Part shown: piece by piece, positions 1-11,425 of the stretch | Layout of the letters: each line of letters starts with the position of its first letter | How positions within the stretch are numbered: position 1 is the first letter of the stretch | Source of the DNA: Cylicocyclus nassatus | Taxonomy: Eukaryota; Nematoda; Chromadorea; Rhabditida; Strongylidae | Direction of reading: 5' to 3' | Length of the DNA: 64,000 bases | Assembly (NCBI GenBank): GCA_958299035.1 | Contig: CATQJL010000316.1 | Location: 28,340,012-28,404,011, forward strand | The notes under the pieces: generated by a model | Seen by the model: only the letters and a program-made list of their open reading frames with translations | Database searches by the model: none | What the model was told of the DNA's origin: nothing | Program-made: the position numbers and the translations under genes

Positions 1-653
1 TCGAACTAGGATTTGACGAGTTTTCATTTGATCTTCGGATGGAAATGACGATTAATAAAAGTCATAAAAAGAACACGCTTTCCAACAACAGTAATGGCAA
101 TTGTCCGAGTTTGATTGTGTGGAGCGCGATTATCAATAACGCATTGATTCAGCATTAAGGCCTATTTTTAAGCTTTCTTTTCACTGGGAACTTTGCTATA
201 TAAATTTTGTGAGAGCTTGAATAAAACTAGAATTTTCTGCAAAATACGCTTAAAACGCGGCTGACCGTATCACCTCCACCGACGTTCGAATCAAGTTTTT
301 TTATTTATAAAAGAGCTTGATTCGCGCTTTCTTCAAAGAAAAACCCGCAGAGCATAGAATCTATAGCGTTTATTTCTTGATGCTATGAATTGCCACAGGC
401 TTTTCCGCTAGCTGTCGGCACCAATTTGGGGGCGATGGCGCTGAGGAGGTCCGCCACCTCAAACGATTTGCAACTGACATCTCGCTAGCGCTTCTGCACT
501 TATTAGTGGCTTTTATCAATCTCAAATTTAGAATTTTTAAGCTCAACTTCCTCATTCAAAAATATATACTTAACTTCTGCTGACACTGCGATTCTGCTAG
601 TAGAAAAATTGTTTTCTTCGCAAAATTATTGATGATCTACTGATTGTTTGCAG
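1..653. other. 5' flank of the globin gene
   Basis: I see no exon that I can support here. A 61-codon open frame on the - strand (370-555) has no recognisable domain. The last 12 bases end in TTTGCAG, a good nematode splice acceptor, and an in-frame ATG follows 17 nt later. That spacing suits spliced-leader trans-splicing, so the globin promoter may lie within or upstream of this stretch. I see no clear TATA box near the acceptor. Confidence 0.4.
641..653 (+). promoter_or_regulatory. Splice or trans-splice acceptor of globin exon 1
   Basis: TGATTGTTTGCAG matches the nematode acceptor consensus. The downstream frame gives MGGLLDRL from 671. Cis-splicing from an unseen upstream exon is the alternative. 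Confidence 0.5.
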
Positions 654-670
654 GCTGCTTAGATTTCGCC

Positions 671-3600
671 ATGGGTGGTCTGTTAGACCGCCTCCGTGGT
701 CGTCCACGTCTACAGCCAGCTAGACTGAAAGCAGTTTGGAATATACACATAAAATCACACGACGAATACTTCTTCAAGGTTAATCAATACGTATCAATTG
801 CATACATATCAATAATATTACATAATTTGCTGTAATTTGTGATAACCTAGTGAAAAATACTACTTCAGGTTCTTCTAAAAGTGATGAGTCGTGACGAAGG
901 GATGAATGAAATACTTTCACCAAAGGACCATGCTAATAGCGAAGGAGAAAGAGAATTTGTGCTAAAACTTCTAGCTGAAAGGATTGCTGGATTCTTTTAT
1001 TCTCTCATGCAGGTAAATTTAATTCATCAACATCCTAGTTTTTTTTCAAAGGTTTTTGATGTGCAAGTATTTTCTAGAATTTTATGATCTTTTCTTCCAT
1101 ACAGATATACCTCACTCACAACTAGTTTTTACAACATTCTTCCATGGTTTATATTTTGATGTAAATTTTTTTGATTGACGAGAATTCACATTCTTGATTA
1201 CCAATCTTCACTTTCTCATGCGCGCCATTGAATACAGTAGCGTACTGTACCCAGCTCCCAACTTTTTAAATGTTTCAAATACTGTAGGACTTTACTGATT
1301 CATTGGGTCATAAGTCAAGACCACAGTGATCTACAGAAAACCATTAGTTTTTTATCCTGCTGGTAGCTGCGTAATTTTTTTTTGTTGCATTGTTGAAGCT
1401 CTAGCTCTTCCGTAAAACAAAACAAAACTGTGTAAGTTTTACTCAAAGTTTGCTTTCAAAACTCCCAAAATCTTTTTGTTCACCTCGTCATAATCTCTCA
1501 GGTTATGCTAGACTATTCCATAGCCCTTTTGCACAAAATTTTTTTGTTTTCTAGCTGGACCGCCGTTTTTTGAGCTCAAGATCTGAAGTAAAATATTCCA
1601 AGCATCTATGGAAAGTATTCCAAAACTCAATCTTATATTTTTTCTTAGTATAGAAACAAAGAGATCTGACTAAATGTCACTGAAGTATGCCATAAGCGGT
1701 CATATGAAAGCTCTGTAAGAAAGATATATACATAAGCTGTAAATTTTACTTTTCGAACGAGTAACGAGGTCGTGGTAATTTAAATTTAATTTAAACTCTT
1801 GACATTTTCTTTTTGAAGCGCTCTACATTTTGTAGTGTTTTCGAGATGCTTTAATGTCATACTGAAAATTAGAAGATTGCTAATTATGTCGTTAGACCGT
1901 ATGACTTTTTAAAAAATTGATAACCGTTTATTCTCAGGGTATTCCATGCATTGGAACTGCAATAAGAAATTGTCTTATACCTCCTTTTGTAATTTTGCAA
2001 AGGACTTAAAAACACAGACGTAGCAAAGTATGACAAATTCTGCTGCGCAAAGTAAGCATACTCTACGGTGAGTCTGCTCTCAATTTGCTTTTTTATTGAA
2101 ACATGTGGACACTTTTCTAGACTTTCCTTTCAAAGTTTCGTCTTTCTTGACCTAAGCATTCTTCATACTTTTGTGTGCTTTGTGATGTCGTAGAGGCTGG
2201 TGTCCTGTGCGCGTCATTATTAACACTGAAATTGAATGCTTATAATTTATTAGGTTGGAAATCAAATTTTGCAACTTCCTTCATAACATTACTCACTTTG
2301 GGTGCTGCGCACTCAAACTTTGGCAGTGTGGAACCTTAATGGGTTCTACAACTGTGCACAAACTATACGAATTTTGAACACGAATTAGAAAGATTCGGGC
2401 TATTTCCCGAAAACTAGTTATTTCGGGAATTTTTTGGAAAAGCCAAAATGAAGCCGCTAGCAATCCAGACCATGCGCAATGATCCGAAGTCGTGTGTGCT
2501 TTATTGATAAAGTTTGATTTATTTAACTCAAGAAAGAAGATATGAAATTTGAAGACAACTGGAGATTTGATGCCCTCACAAAGTTGAATGTGTCGCTATA
2601 CACAAGGCTGGTGAGGACGACCGTCAATGACTGAGGAGTCGGAACCATAAAGATCGCCGAGATTTTGCATATTGGGGTAATCTGACCTGATAAACACGAA
2701 TATCATAGTCATTTGTGGACTTGAAGCACTTTTCTTGACTAGGACCTGACCTCTGAGACCTCAAATCGTAAACCTACAATATTCGTACAGAAACTCCTTG
2801 CCATGCAATTTCAGTATCGTCTTCGTAATCAGCATGTCGACTAACCTCCCTATGCCAAGTTTCAACCAAATCTATAAGGTTTTTCATTCTCCCCTTTGTA
2901 CCGTATACCCACCGTAACCCTTCATTGCGACGTCAGATTCTGGCAGAACAGCATCTGCGGTTCTAGCTTACCTCTAATCTACATAATGACGAAATTTGAA
3001 TGTGCCATGTTGGGAAAGAAGAAAGTTATTGAGACAGTTGCAAAACCTATTTTCCAACCTAAAAAATTTTCTTTTCACTTAGCGTATTCTAGATTCTCTT
3101 CTATTCTTATACAAATTGCCTATAATGGATACTCCAGACAAAAAAGTCGTAATCATACGTATTCAACTGGAAGCTTGCATTGAAAGTAAATGAAAGACAC
3201 ACATACAGTGTGCATAATAGGATCAGGCCAGAACGAACATGATGCACGTTACCTCATAACGCACCTGGGCCGGCAGTACTTTCATGCCGGGACCTGGTCC
3301 TGCCTTGATGCCGACTGTTCTACATTCATCAGTGCCAAAATCTCTGCGAAACGTGTCGTTAGAATTAGTATTCTGAGGCCAGCATGCATGCATGTACATT
3401 TTCGCTGGAAAGGGGAGCAGATGAGAAGAAAGAAAAGTACAGATGTTTTTAGGCATCCATATTCTTCTCTTACAAGGGAAGGATACTTGGTCGAAGTGGC
3501 GTCCTCAAACGAAATGTAAACTATCCTATAGGGCATGCAACGCTGGTTCCAAATCTGCTTTCATTATCTGCAAAGCGCTTCTGCGAGGGGAGTTATGAGA

Positions 3601-6600
3601 ATGCAAAAACTCAAAAGCGCGCTACAATAAAATCATTCAAGGTTTGGTCCGTAAGCTCAAATGGGGGCAATGCTCACTACCGGAGCATTTTATGCAATAA
3701 TTACCTTCAATATGAGCTCAAGTCAGTCATTACTTTTTTAAGCGCCGGAAAGATATCAACACCTGTTTTTACCTCAGCCAAATCATTGAATTTTCAACTT
3801 AAAAAGTTACAGAACTGCCCTCACAGAAGCGCTTTGCAGATAAGGAAAGCAGATTTGGAATCAGCGTTTCCTGCTCTATAAGATAGTATACATTTCATGT
3901 AGAGACGCCACTTCGACCAAGTATCTCTCCCTTGTTAGATATTGCCTATCAAACTCATTAAGGTTCCCGTACCCTGATACTTGAGCATAATGAATGACAT
4001 GACTTTGCCGTATGTTTGACATGACTTTGCCAAATGGGACAAAGTCTTTATTTTCCCATAAACACAATGAAAGCGTTGTAAAGTTGTTGTATCCTTGTAT
4101 CCATAGTATCCAATACGGCACTGCTAAGCATGTTTATTATGTAAACTTGAACAAACTTGTAAACTTGTTTCAGTAGCCTTAGAAAATTACTGCACAGCCA
4201 GATGGCCTTGTACAGGTCTCACATGAAGAGTGCGATGTGTTCTGATATCTTTCATGATTCCATCGTCCAATAAATTCTCTTAATTGAGAGAACTATAATT
4301 ATTCTCTGAGTGTCTCATTACTTTCCAGTCATCCTAACATTATGATAGGTTGGGAAATAATTTTGTTTTGGCTTGCAAATCTTCATAAAAACTTTTCTTG
4401 TTGCTTTTATTCATTTTGCAATACTATTAAAGCTACTACTGTTGACCAACTACTCTTTTAACTCAACTAACTTTTTATTATCCGTGAGGACAGCATGGCC
4501 GCAACATGGCTAAATTTCCCAAAAGTCAGTTCTCTAGATTCTTGAGCTTCGTTTTTGGGTGATAGGTTCAGAGATGACTTTGTTACGTGGACACACGTAA
4601 GGCCTAAGGCGTACCTCACGCGATTCGGCCAAATCGCCACTTTCACGCGACTTGGCGATTTGCCAGATTTCTATAAATTCATCGTGCGCGCTTCCCGGAC
4701 GCATATTTGGGTAGCTTGTATAAGTTGTTGCAAACGGAGCAAGTTCTGACCAGAGACAGCGCATTAACGACGAATAACGAAGAGTCGCTGTTGTGGCGAA
4801 TTAAGCAGCGACAGGAATCGCGCGAGGTACTCAGACAGCGGATAGGACCCCTCCGCCGGAGAAATGGCAGGGCCGCGGGGTTTCCCCAGCGGTGAGTCTG
4901 CCACTCGTCCGCCGGAGCCCTCCCATTTCTGCTCCGGAGACCTCCCATTTCTGCTCCGGAGACCTCCCATTTTCTGCTCCGGATACCTCCCATTTTCTGC
5001 TCCGGAGACCTCCCATTTTTTGCTCTCCGGATACCTCCCATTTTCTGCTCCGGAGACCTCCCATTTTCTGCTCCGGATACCTCCCATTTTCTGCTCCGGA
5101 GACCTCCCATTTGCGCTCCGGAGCCCCCCGATTTTGTGCTCCGCGACTGCCGAGGCATCTGCAGTTAGCCCTAATTAAGCTCCAAACCCCAATTTTGTCT
5201 CTAAACCCCACCCATTTCAGCCGAATACGACCCCCCCCCCCCGGGTAAGAGTTCAGCGCGACCCTCAACCCCGTTCTTTACCCCCTCCCTCTCACCCCTA
5301 GCGTTTGTGGATAGAAGATAGAAGAATGAAGAAACAAGACATTTATTTCAAATTAACTACAAACAATCTCCTGCAAATTGCAAAACAAAACTTAGCGGCT
5401 ACAAAACGGACAACACCGACAACAGTTGCCGGCAACCTATGGCCGTAACAACAGACACAAGACATAACATAAGACGTAGTAGTAGTATTGCTAATAAGAA
5501 GAACTTTATGCAGGCCCTCTCATTTCTGCTCCGGAGACCTCCCATTTTGTGCTCCGGAGACCTCCCATTTGTGCTCCGGACCCCTCCGATTTTTTGCGGC
5601 GCGGCTCTTCCAAATCCGGCGGACTCGCGCCGGTCAAATTTCTTCGGCGCGGCTCTGCCAAATCTGGCGTACCTCCGGAGCAGAAATGGCGTACCTTTGC
5701 AGCAGGGCCGGAGAAGCGTCCCACTTGCCTGCCAGTGATGTCACCGCGACCTACAAGAAGGGACCGCCCATTTGACCCGCTCTCATTGGCCAACTGGGTC
5801 CGGCGCGACTCTGGCAGATTCCGACTGTCCGGCGGAGGGGTCCGGTCGATTGTCTGAGTATGCTTTAGGCCTAAGGCTTGGGCAACTTTGCGCTGTTTAC
5901 GCAGCGTACGTCGCAAAGTCTGGCCCGAACCACCCTAAGTTTTCTCTACTTTGTATTCTGTGTTTTGATATTGAAAAAACAAAAGTTCCTCACATGTGCG
6001 TATGGTAAGAAAACTGTAGTGTCTCATTTCTTTGCGCGTTTTCGTCATTGGAAAACAAGTTTACTCAGACAGTTCTTATACCAAACTCATCAAAGTGCTA
6101 TTTCCAAAGATACCTTACCGAAAGGAGACTTTTTATACGATCGGGGACTCGCACTCTTTCCAAGTACCTCACATCTATTTCGCACTTCTCGAAACACGCA
6201 GTAAATCAGATCCTCCTCTATGGCTGCGACGGGGGGGGGGGGGGGAGAGAGAGAGAGGAAGGGGCTTTTCATAGAAGGCTCCCTGATCATCTTGACCTTT
6301 TGGCCGTATGTCGGATGCCAATATTATGTCCAGTTTTGATTGAAATGGAACAAGAATATCTTTATTAACAAAAATGTTATAGATAAATATTCGTGAGGTA
6401 CAAAAATGAAAGCATTCAATCTTTCTTTGATCTTCACTAAGCAGTTTCGAAGTACTCTTATTCCTTTTTTTGTTCCTGATTATGCTAAAATACGGACAAA
6501 CAAATTTTGATATCTCAAATTAGGGCTGTTTGCAAAAAGGCTATCTCGCAGTTTTTAGTATGGACTTCCATAGAATTTATTGCTGAAGAGTTGGTTTCGT

Positions 6601-9600
6601 TTTTCTGCTAAAAATCTCCCTTCCAATTATAGCTAATAATTTTCTGTGATGAGGAAGCTAAAGTGAAGACAAGGAATTGAAATGTGTTCAAGATTCTGAA
6701 TTATTTCCCACAACTGTATGAGGCCTGAGGCATACTTCCCGCAATTCTGCCGTATCGCTACATTAACGGGACTTGGCGTTTTGCCAGACGTCTACAAGAT
6801 CAACCGTCCGCGGTCTCAACTGCATAGAAACGTAGCTTCTGTGATTAATTGCAAAACCAAGAAGCTTTTCCCAAGTAAAGCGCGCTTGCGACCAGTTATA
6901 AAGAATCGTTGCAGTGTCAGATTGCGCAGCGGTATGTAGGGTATGAGGTATGTCTTAGGCCTGAGATTGAATCAAAAGTGAATTACAGTCAAATGCATTC
7001 ATAAAAAGAGAGTCTTTTTACAGGGCTCCTCAATTACAGAGTCGCTTACACCAGCAGCCCCCCCCCGCACGGCCGCATCGCCTAAACCCTGCGCCGCGTC
7101 TGCGATGCGTGACCCGGGCATTTTGCCAGGCTTCGATCGATGGTGCAGGCGCTGGCATTGTATTTTCTCAACCGTTTCGTCTCTTTTCTTCGTTCTTTCG
7201 CTCACTTTGCTCTCAACTAGCCTCAGAATAATTTTGCGAGTCATGTCATGCCGACAATCTGCGTCACGATTCTTCTGTGCACCTAGCTGATGTTTTAGGA
7301 TTTTGGCTTAGCAGAGACGGGATTTTCTTGTTTATTTTATCTCGCTTCTTCGTTTTTTCGCGTTATGGTCCCTCAGAAAGTTTTATCGTAGTTCTGTGAT
7401 GAAGAAATATGCCGTCAGCGCAACAGTTTCTTTTTCTAGACCTATGATAATTGTAGGATTCCTTACTCCTGTTCTTCTCGCCATGCATATGTAGGAGCTG
7501 TGTGTTTGTCTGCAGTGAGGGACCACAGCACGAAAAAACGAAGAAACGAGATAAAATAAAAGAGAAAATGCCACCTCTGCCAAGCCAAAATCCTAAAACA
7601 TCAGCTAGGTGCACAAAAGAATTGTGACGCAGATTGTTGGCATGACATGGCATCGAAAAATTATTATGACGCTAGCTAAGGGCAAAGTGAGCGAAAAACG
7701 AAGCAAAGAGACGAAACGGCTAAGAAAATACAATGCAGGAGCGGCCATCGACCGAGGCCTGGCAAAATGCCCGGGTCACGCATCGCAGCCGCGGCGCAGG
7801 GTTTAAGCGATGCGGCCGTGGGGGGCGGAAGCTGCTGGTGTAAGCGACTCTGTAATGAGGAGGTACACGCAAAGCTAACACATTAAAATGCGAATGTTGA
7901 ATAGGAAAGAAAACCGGCGAAATGATTTTAGCCGTATACATAAAGTTTTCTATGTGTGATTGATTTTTTTTGGGCGCAGACGGTCTGCATAGCAATTCTG
8001 AGAGCCAACAGCAGCATTACTATTACAGTGTTATTTTCCACAGTAAGAGCTTTCTTGTCATATAGCCGTCACATTCCTCTTTCTTAATCGCGCAATACTG
8101 CACAGCTGTTCTAGATGCTTACTTTTTTTGGAATGGAGCGAACGGGTCCAAATCTAGTGGTGCAAATTTAATTGGATTGATGTCAAATGGTCAAGATGGG
8201 GAGCAGTCTTATGAAAAGTCCTCCCCCCCCCTATCTTTTTTCTACAGTATGCTGGAAGCGAAAGTGCGAGACTTCACACCTAGCCGTTAGTGTTCGCACT
8301 TCGCACTTCGGAATTGCCCGTCGTATGAAAAGTCACTCGCTCATACCAGACGTTAGGCAAAAATTGTTTTGCAGCGTATGATTGAGCCGCAAAAACGAAA
8401 TTATTTTTTGGCCAGTCAAGATAACACAGCTCAAGAGGCCACGATACAATATCTTTACTAAATGTATGCTTAAAACTGTCATTGCAATAATATATTCTGA
8501 AATAGCGAGACTCACTGGGTCTGATCGTGGACTTCATGATATCGAACACTTTTACAAGAACAGCAAGATGTTTGAAACAATTTGAATCCTACTTATGGCT
8601 TGTATACAAAAGAGCTCAATGTAGCATTGGGTGATCAATCCATTGACAGCCTTAAATTTCTCCTTATAGGACGAAGTGTTGAACAATCCACACGAGCTGA
8701 AAAAGCAGTGCTACGCCCTTGGCAGGCAACATTCCGCATATAGCAAGGAGCCTTTCAAAGTGAGTCGTTTCTTCTTTGTGACATCCAGATTTTACATTAT
8801 TTCGCTTAAACTGATACTATAGTAGAAAATTATTCAAGTGCATCAGCATACACTTTAGAACACTCAATCTTTTGATATGATTAGTTTTAGTACATACTGA
8901 CTTGTAAGCCTTATGTATAAAAATAGAGACTTTACCTCAAACAAACAATTACAATCTCAGTCAAGCCCGCAAACACTTCAACGTGATTGTTCGGGATATT
9001 ATATGACCCTCGAAAGGAAGGAGTCAGCTATACCTTACCAGCCAGAACCAAAAACCCGACTTATGCCAGAGAGCGTGTTTATTCCGATCACACAGATAAC
9101 AAGTAGCGCATAAGCAAGCAAGATATCTCTTAGGCTGGGTTCATACAGATTCCTATGTTCCAGAACTGTTCCCGCACAGTCCCGCACTGTACTGGAACTG
9201 TTCCGGAACTCTGCTGCATGCGCTGCAGCCACCCCGCACCCTTTTTGAACGGCGGAAGTTGGAGAATTTTGACGGGTAGGGGAACGAAAGCCGCCAGTTT
9301 GAGCCGCCTTTCGCGGCTAACTGGTCCTTTCGCAACGGTGTTGCATGTCGTCCCAGGACCAGCAGTCCACGCAGGCGACCGAAGCTGGCGGCTTTCGTTC
9401 CCCTACCCAATTTTGACCGTTTCAACGTTTTTCTTCCAGATTTCTCTCATTCTGAGAACTGTGCGGGAACAGTTCCGGAACAATTATGAATTCAGCCTTA
9501 TAGTGACGTGCAAGCCCAAGTGGTTTAGAACAGTGTTGAGGCGAGTACACAACAATGTTGTGACAAAATCTACACTAAACCGGTTACTGGATTAAACAAA

Positions 9601-10944
9601 AGGGAGTGATAATCAGGGCCAAAAGTTGGGTATGGCAGGCCACACCTGGGTGATCGCAGTGAATGGTTAGAGGGGAAAGGAAGGTCATTATCGAGATGTG
9701 GTGTTTGCGATAACATGATATTCCTTAATAGATAACTCCATCATGCAAAATACTAGCACACTAACTGAGTGACTTATCACTGCATACATACGGTAAGCAT
9801 AGTAACGAATCCATATCAAACATAACAAGTATCATTTCTTTGATCAGCTTGTCAAGTAAACCCTATGCATCGGTTGTAGCTAATTTTGACTTTTTCAGAT
9901 ATTGGGCTTTCAAGAAATGGCCTTTTTCGAACACGAGTAACTTTGTTTTGAAGAGGAGTTAGCGAGTTAGCTATCTCTTTTGCACTCAGTACGAAACACT
10001 ACTGTTTGCAGCATGAGAAATCCCACTTCAAATAACTCCGCAGACCATACTTGAGAGGCTTCAAGAGGGATGATTAGCAACTAGACTAGACTAAATTGGT
10101 TTGAGACTAACATAATAACGTTAGAAATGTTCAAAGTTAGGTACAAAGATTTCAGAGATACAGTGTAATATGCTGTGAATCGCTGTAATCATAACATACC
10201 ATATGCCTACCATATGCCACAACTTCCATAAAAATGTCTATTCAAAGACCCTATAGCCGCAAGATAATTTGAATTCTTGATTGATCTGTTTTGCATAGAA
10301 GCAAGCGATAATCTTTTACCAGTAATGAACCGACGTAGTTCCACTAATCAGGTAATCCTTGACTGATTCTATTATAGAAGAAATTGCCATGGCCGATACA
10401 AATGTGGGGACTATATATATCGTCGAGTCATTTGTAACATAATATGCGTAGTGCACACTGTACATGCTAATTGACGAACTGCGAAAATAAAACCTACTCA
10501 TTTCCAGTAAATCCTTCTCCTTTCCTTCTTTGTTCTGTTGTAGATTATATGTTAGTCAGTAGAACACATTTCTACTTTCGTTATGCTAGAAAATGTTTTA
10601 CTGAGAAGTTACTAGTTTGGGCGCCGTTACTAGTAGGGCTTAGTGTGCAGTCTCACATATTAAGTTACAAACGACTCGATTTTATATAAAAACATTCAAT
10701 GGACAGTGTGTGAAGGAATAGTAAACGATATGCCTACAGTTAAAATCCAAGACTTCCACTTAGATAAAAGAAATTTCAGTTGACTTACTGGGATACTTTT
10801 ACACTGGCATTGCTTGAAGAATTGGAGTCACGAGGTGGTACACCGCGTGAGGAATTACGCGCTTGGCAAGCGCTTCTTCATATTATCAACGAAAATATGT
10901 TGGCTGGTTATCTAGACGCTAGAAGTTCTATGAGGAAAGACTGA
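671..10944 (+). CDS. Globin-like protein, four exons (671-778, 869-1012, 8670-8759, 10780-10944)
   Basis: Joined exons give 168 residues, the normal length for a single-domain globin. All three introns (90, 7657 and 2020 nt) are phase 0 with GT donors and TTCAG, TATAG or TTTCAG acceptors. Helix A/B lies in exons 1-2 (LKAVW, then EYFFKVLLKV). The E region (EREFVLKLLAERI) is in exon 2. The F helix LGRQHSAY, with the likely proximal heme-binding His, is in exon 3. The G helix YWDTFTLALLEEL and H helix (AWQALLHIINENMLAGY) are in exon 4, which ends at TGA. I cannot align a distal E7 His, so heme pocket chemistry may be unusual. The start ATG lies 17 nt after a TTTGCAG that may be a trans-splice site; the exon frame is also open back to 654, so an upstream exon is possible. 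The family role is heme-based oxygen binding, sensing or redox; which applies here is unknown. AATAAA follows at 11168. Confidence 0.82.
2250..3062. mobile_element. Non-autonomous mariner-like element, family F copy 1
   Basis: About 27-bp terminal inverted repeats: the left end starts TTAGGTTGGAAATCAAATTT and the right end reads back as TTAGGTTGGAAAATAGGTTT. A TA precedes the left end; the right flank is AA. A related copy lies at 48814-49297, sharing internal words such as AAACACGAATATCATA. No transposase frame survives. Confidence 0.7.
3468..3937. mobile_element. Foldback repeat, family P copy 1
   Basis: The arm at 3470-3600 (CAAGGGAAGGATACTTGGTC, then CAAAGCGCTTCTGC) reappears inverted at about 3812-3935 (GCAGATAAGG, then CGACCAAGTATCTCTCCCTT). 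Other copies of this palindrome are at 17415-17857 and 45503-45975. There is no coding capacity; it sits in the globin intron. Confidence 0.65.
4484..4565 (+). mobile_element. Fragment of mariner-like family E
   Basis: The words ACATGGCTAAATTTCCCAAA and GATTCTTGAGCTTCGTTTTT match the middle of the elements at 21938-22485 and 24466-24976. Both ends are missing, and the PIF-like element at 4601 begins just beyond it. Confidence 0.5.
4601..5871. mobile_element. PIF/Harbinger-like non-autonomous element, family A copy 1, with internal minisatellite
   Basis: Terminal repeats are GGCCTAAGGCGTACCTC on the left and, read inverted on the right, GGCCTAAAGCATACTC. Both ends are flanked by TAA (4598-4600 and 5872-5874), a 3-bp target duplication typical of PIF/Harbinger transposons. 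Its end regions match the 240-bp element 6722-6961. The interior carries two blocks of a GC-rich 22-23-bp repeat (4912-5141 and about 5519-5597) and a C12 run at 5231. Open frames of 100-159 codons here are translations of the repeat, not genes. Confidence 0.72.
4912..5141 (+). repeat. Minisatellite, 22-23-bp unit, about 10 copies
   Basis: The unit is CCGGAGACCTCCCATTTTCTGCT, alternating with CCGGATACC variants. Unit length varies between 22 and 25. A shorter block of the same unit recurs at about 5519-5597, and an inverted piece near 5668. Confidence 0.9.
6231..6256 (+). repeat. G15 homopolymer followed by (GA)n
   Basis: Fifteen G residues (6231-6245) lead into alternating GA. It is one of at least ten G or C tracts of 9 nt or more in the window. 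Confidence 0.9.
6722..6961. mobile_element. PIF/Harbinger-like miniature element, family A copy 2 (240 bp)
   Basis: The ends GGCCTGAGGCATACTTC and, inverted, GGCCTAAGACATACCTC match family A. The flanks are TGA at 6719-6721 and TGA at 6962-6964, a 3-bp target duplication. The interior shares GGGACTTGGCGTTTTGCCAG with copy 1. Confidence 0.72.
7026..7862. mobile_element. Long palindromic (foldback) element, 837 bp
   Basis: The left arm starts CTCCTCAATTACAGAGTCGC, and the right arm ends with its inverse (GCGACTCTGTAATGAGGAG). Arms of about 350 bp enclose a spacer of about 140 bp. Internal pairs such as CACCTAGCTGATGTTTTAGG and CCTAAAACATCAGCTAGGTG are perfect. Open frames inside are palindrome shadows. 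Confidence 0.75.
8223..8231 (+). repeat. C9 tract
   Basis: Nine C residues in the globin intron; see the G/C-tract observation. The surrounding 7863-8669 shows no gene and no delimited repeat. Confidence 0.8.
9133..9497. mobile_element. Foldback element, family B copy 1 (365 bp)
   Basis: Ends are GGCTGGGTTCATA and, inverted, GGCTGAATTCATA, flanked by TTA on both sides (9130-9132 and 9498-9500). CTGTTCCCGCACAGT repeats line both arms. A second, inner palindrome (GGGTAGGGGAACGAAAGCCG against its inverse near 9390-9412) looks like a nested insertion. Confidence 0.68.
9596..10010 (+). repeat. Dispersed repeat, family V copy 1
   Basis: It shares an ordered set of words with 63330-63740: GATAACATGATA, GCACACT, CATACGGT, and GGTTAGAGGGGAA against GGTCAGAGAGGAA. 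It is strongly diverged, ends undefined, and lies in the third globin intron. Confidence 0.45.
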
Positions 10945-11167
10945 GATATTGTATTGAGTGGCTATGGTTTCGTTAAATTCTTGTTGTCGAATTAGTTCCG
11001 CTAGCATTGAAGGATGTATGTTGTAATTTTGTTATACGCGAAAGTCTTTCTGAACTTTAATTGATACTCTTAGTCTTTTTTGTTCTATTGCAACATTTTT
11101 GTTTGGTAAACCTGCTGTAATTTGTTTAGCAGTGTTCAAATGTTGAGCGTTTTTTGTATGACATTGA

Positions 11168-11173
11168 AATAAA
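11168..11173 (+). terminator. Polyadenylation signal of the globin gene
   Basis: AATAAA 224 nt after the globin stop codon. It is the first canonical signal downstream. Confidence 0.6.
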
Positions 11174-11349
11174 GATGAAACGTTGAGAGAAGTTTACTAC
11201 AAGTAGGGCGTTTGGTGGCCCGAAATCTTTATGATATGTGGAGATTTATGAACCTTGGCCATTTGTAATGACACACGTATTACCAGGTGCATCTTGTAAA
11301 ATGGTTTTGAGACTGCAAAACCAAATTAATCCTTCCTTAATTTTTGCAG

Positions 11350-11425
11350 AAGCATGGCTAGATTTGTGATATGTGAGATTGTGGCTTTGAGTTTAAACGC
11401 ACATAGCTTAACCAAGCTTGTGTGA
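11350..11425 (+). CDS. Possible short secreted-type frame after a splice acceptor
   Basis: TTTTTGCAG at 11341-11349 is followed 4 nt later by ATG (11354), encoding 23 residues beginning MARFVICEIVALSLNAHS and ending TGA at 11425. The hydrophobic start resembles a signal peptide. The acceptor sits about 180 nt after the globin poly(A) signal, a spacing like that of SL2 trans-spliced operon genes. The frame is very short, so this may be chance or the first exon of an unseen gene. Confidence 0.2.

Larger units (their letters stand above)
1013..8669 (+). other. 7.66-kb second intron of the globin gene, filled with repeats
   Basis: It opens with GTAAAT after CAG and closes with TTATAG. Between them are the mariner-like element 2250-3062, a foldback at 3468-3937, a mariner fragment near 4484, the 1.27-kb PIF-like element 4601-5871 with its short relative 6722-6961, and the palindrome 7026-7862. 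The stretches 1013-2249, 3938-4483, 5875-6718 and 7863-8669 hold nothing I recognise. This intron is far longer than the other two. Confidence 0.7.

Noticed and set aside
4679..5268. Frames of 104-159 codons on both strands
   Set aside because: All are translations of the 23-bp minisatellite in the PIF-like element; open in every frame because the unit lacks stops.
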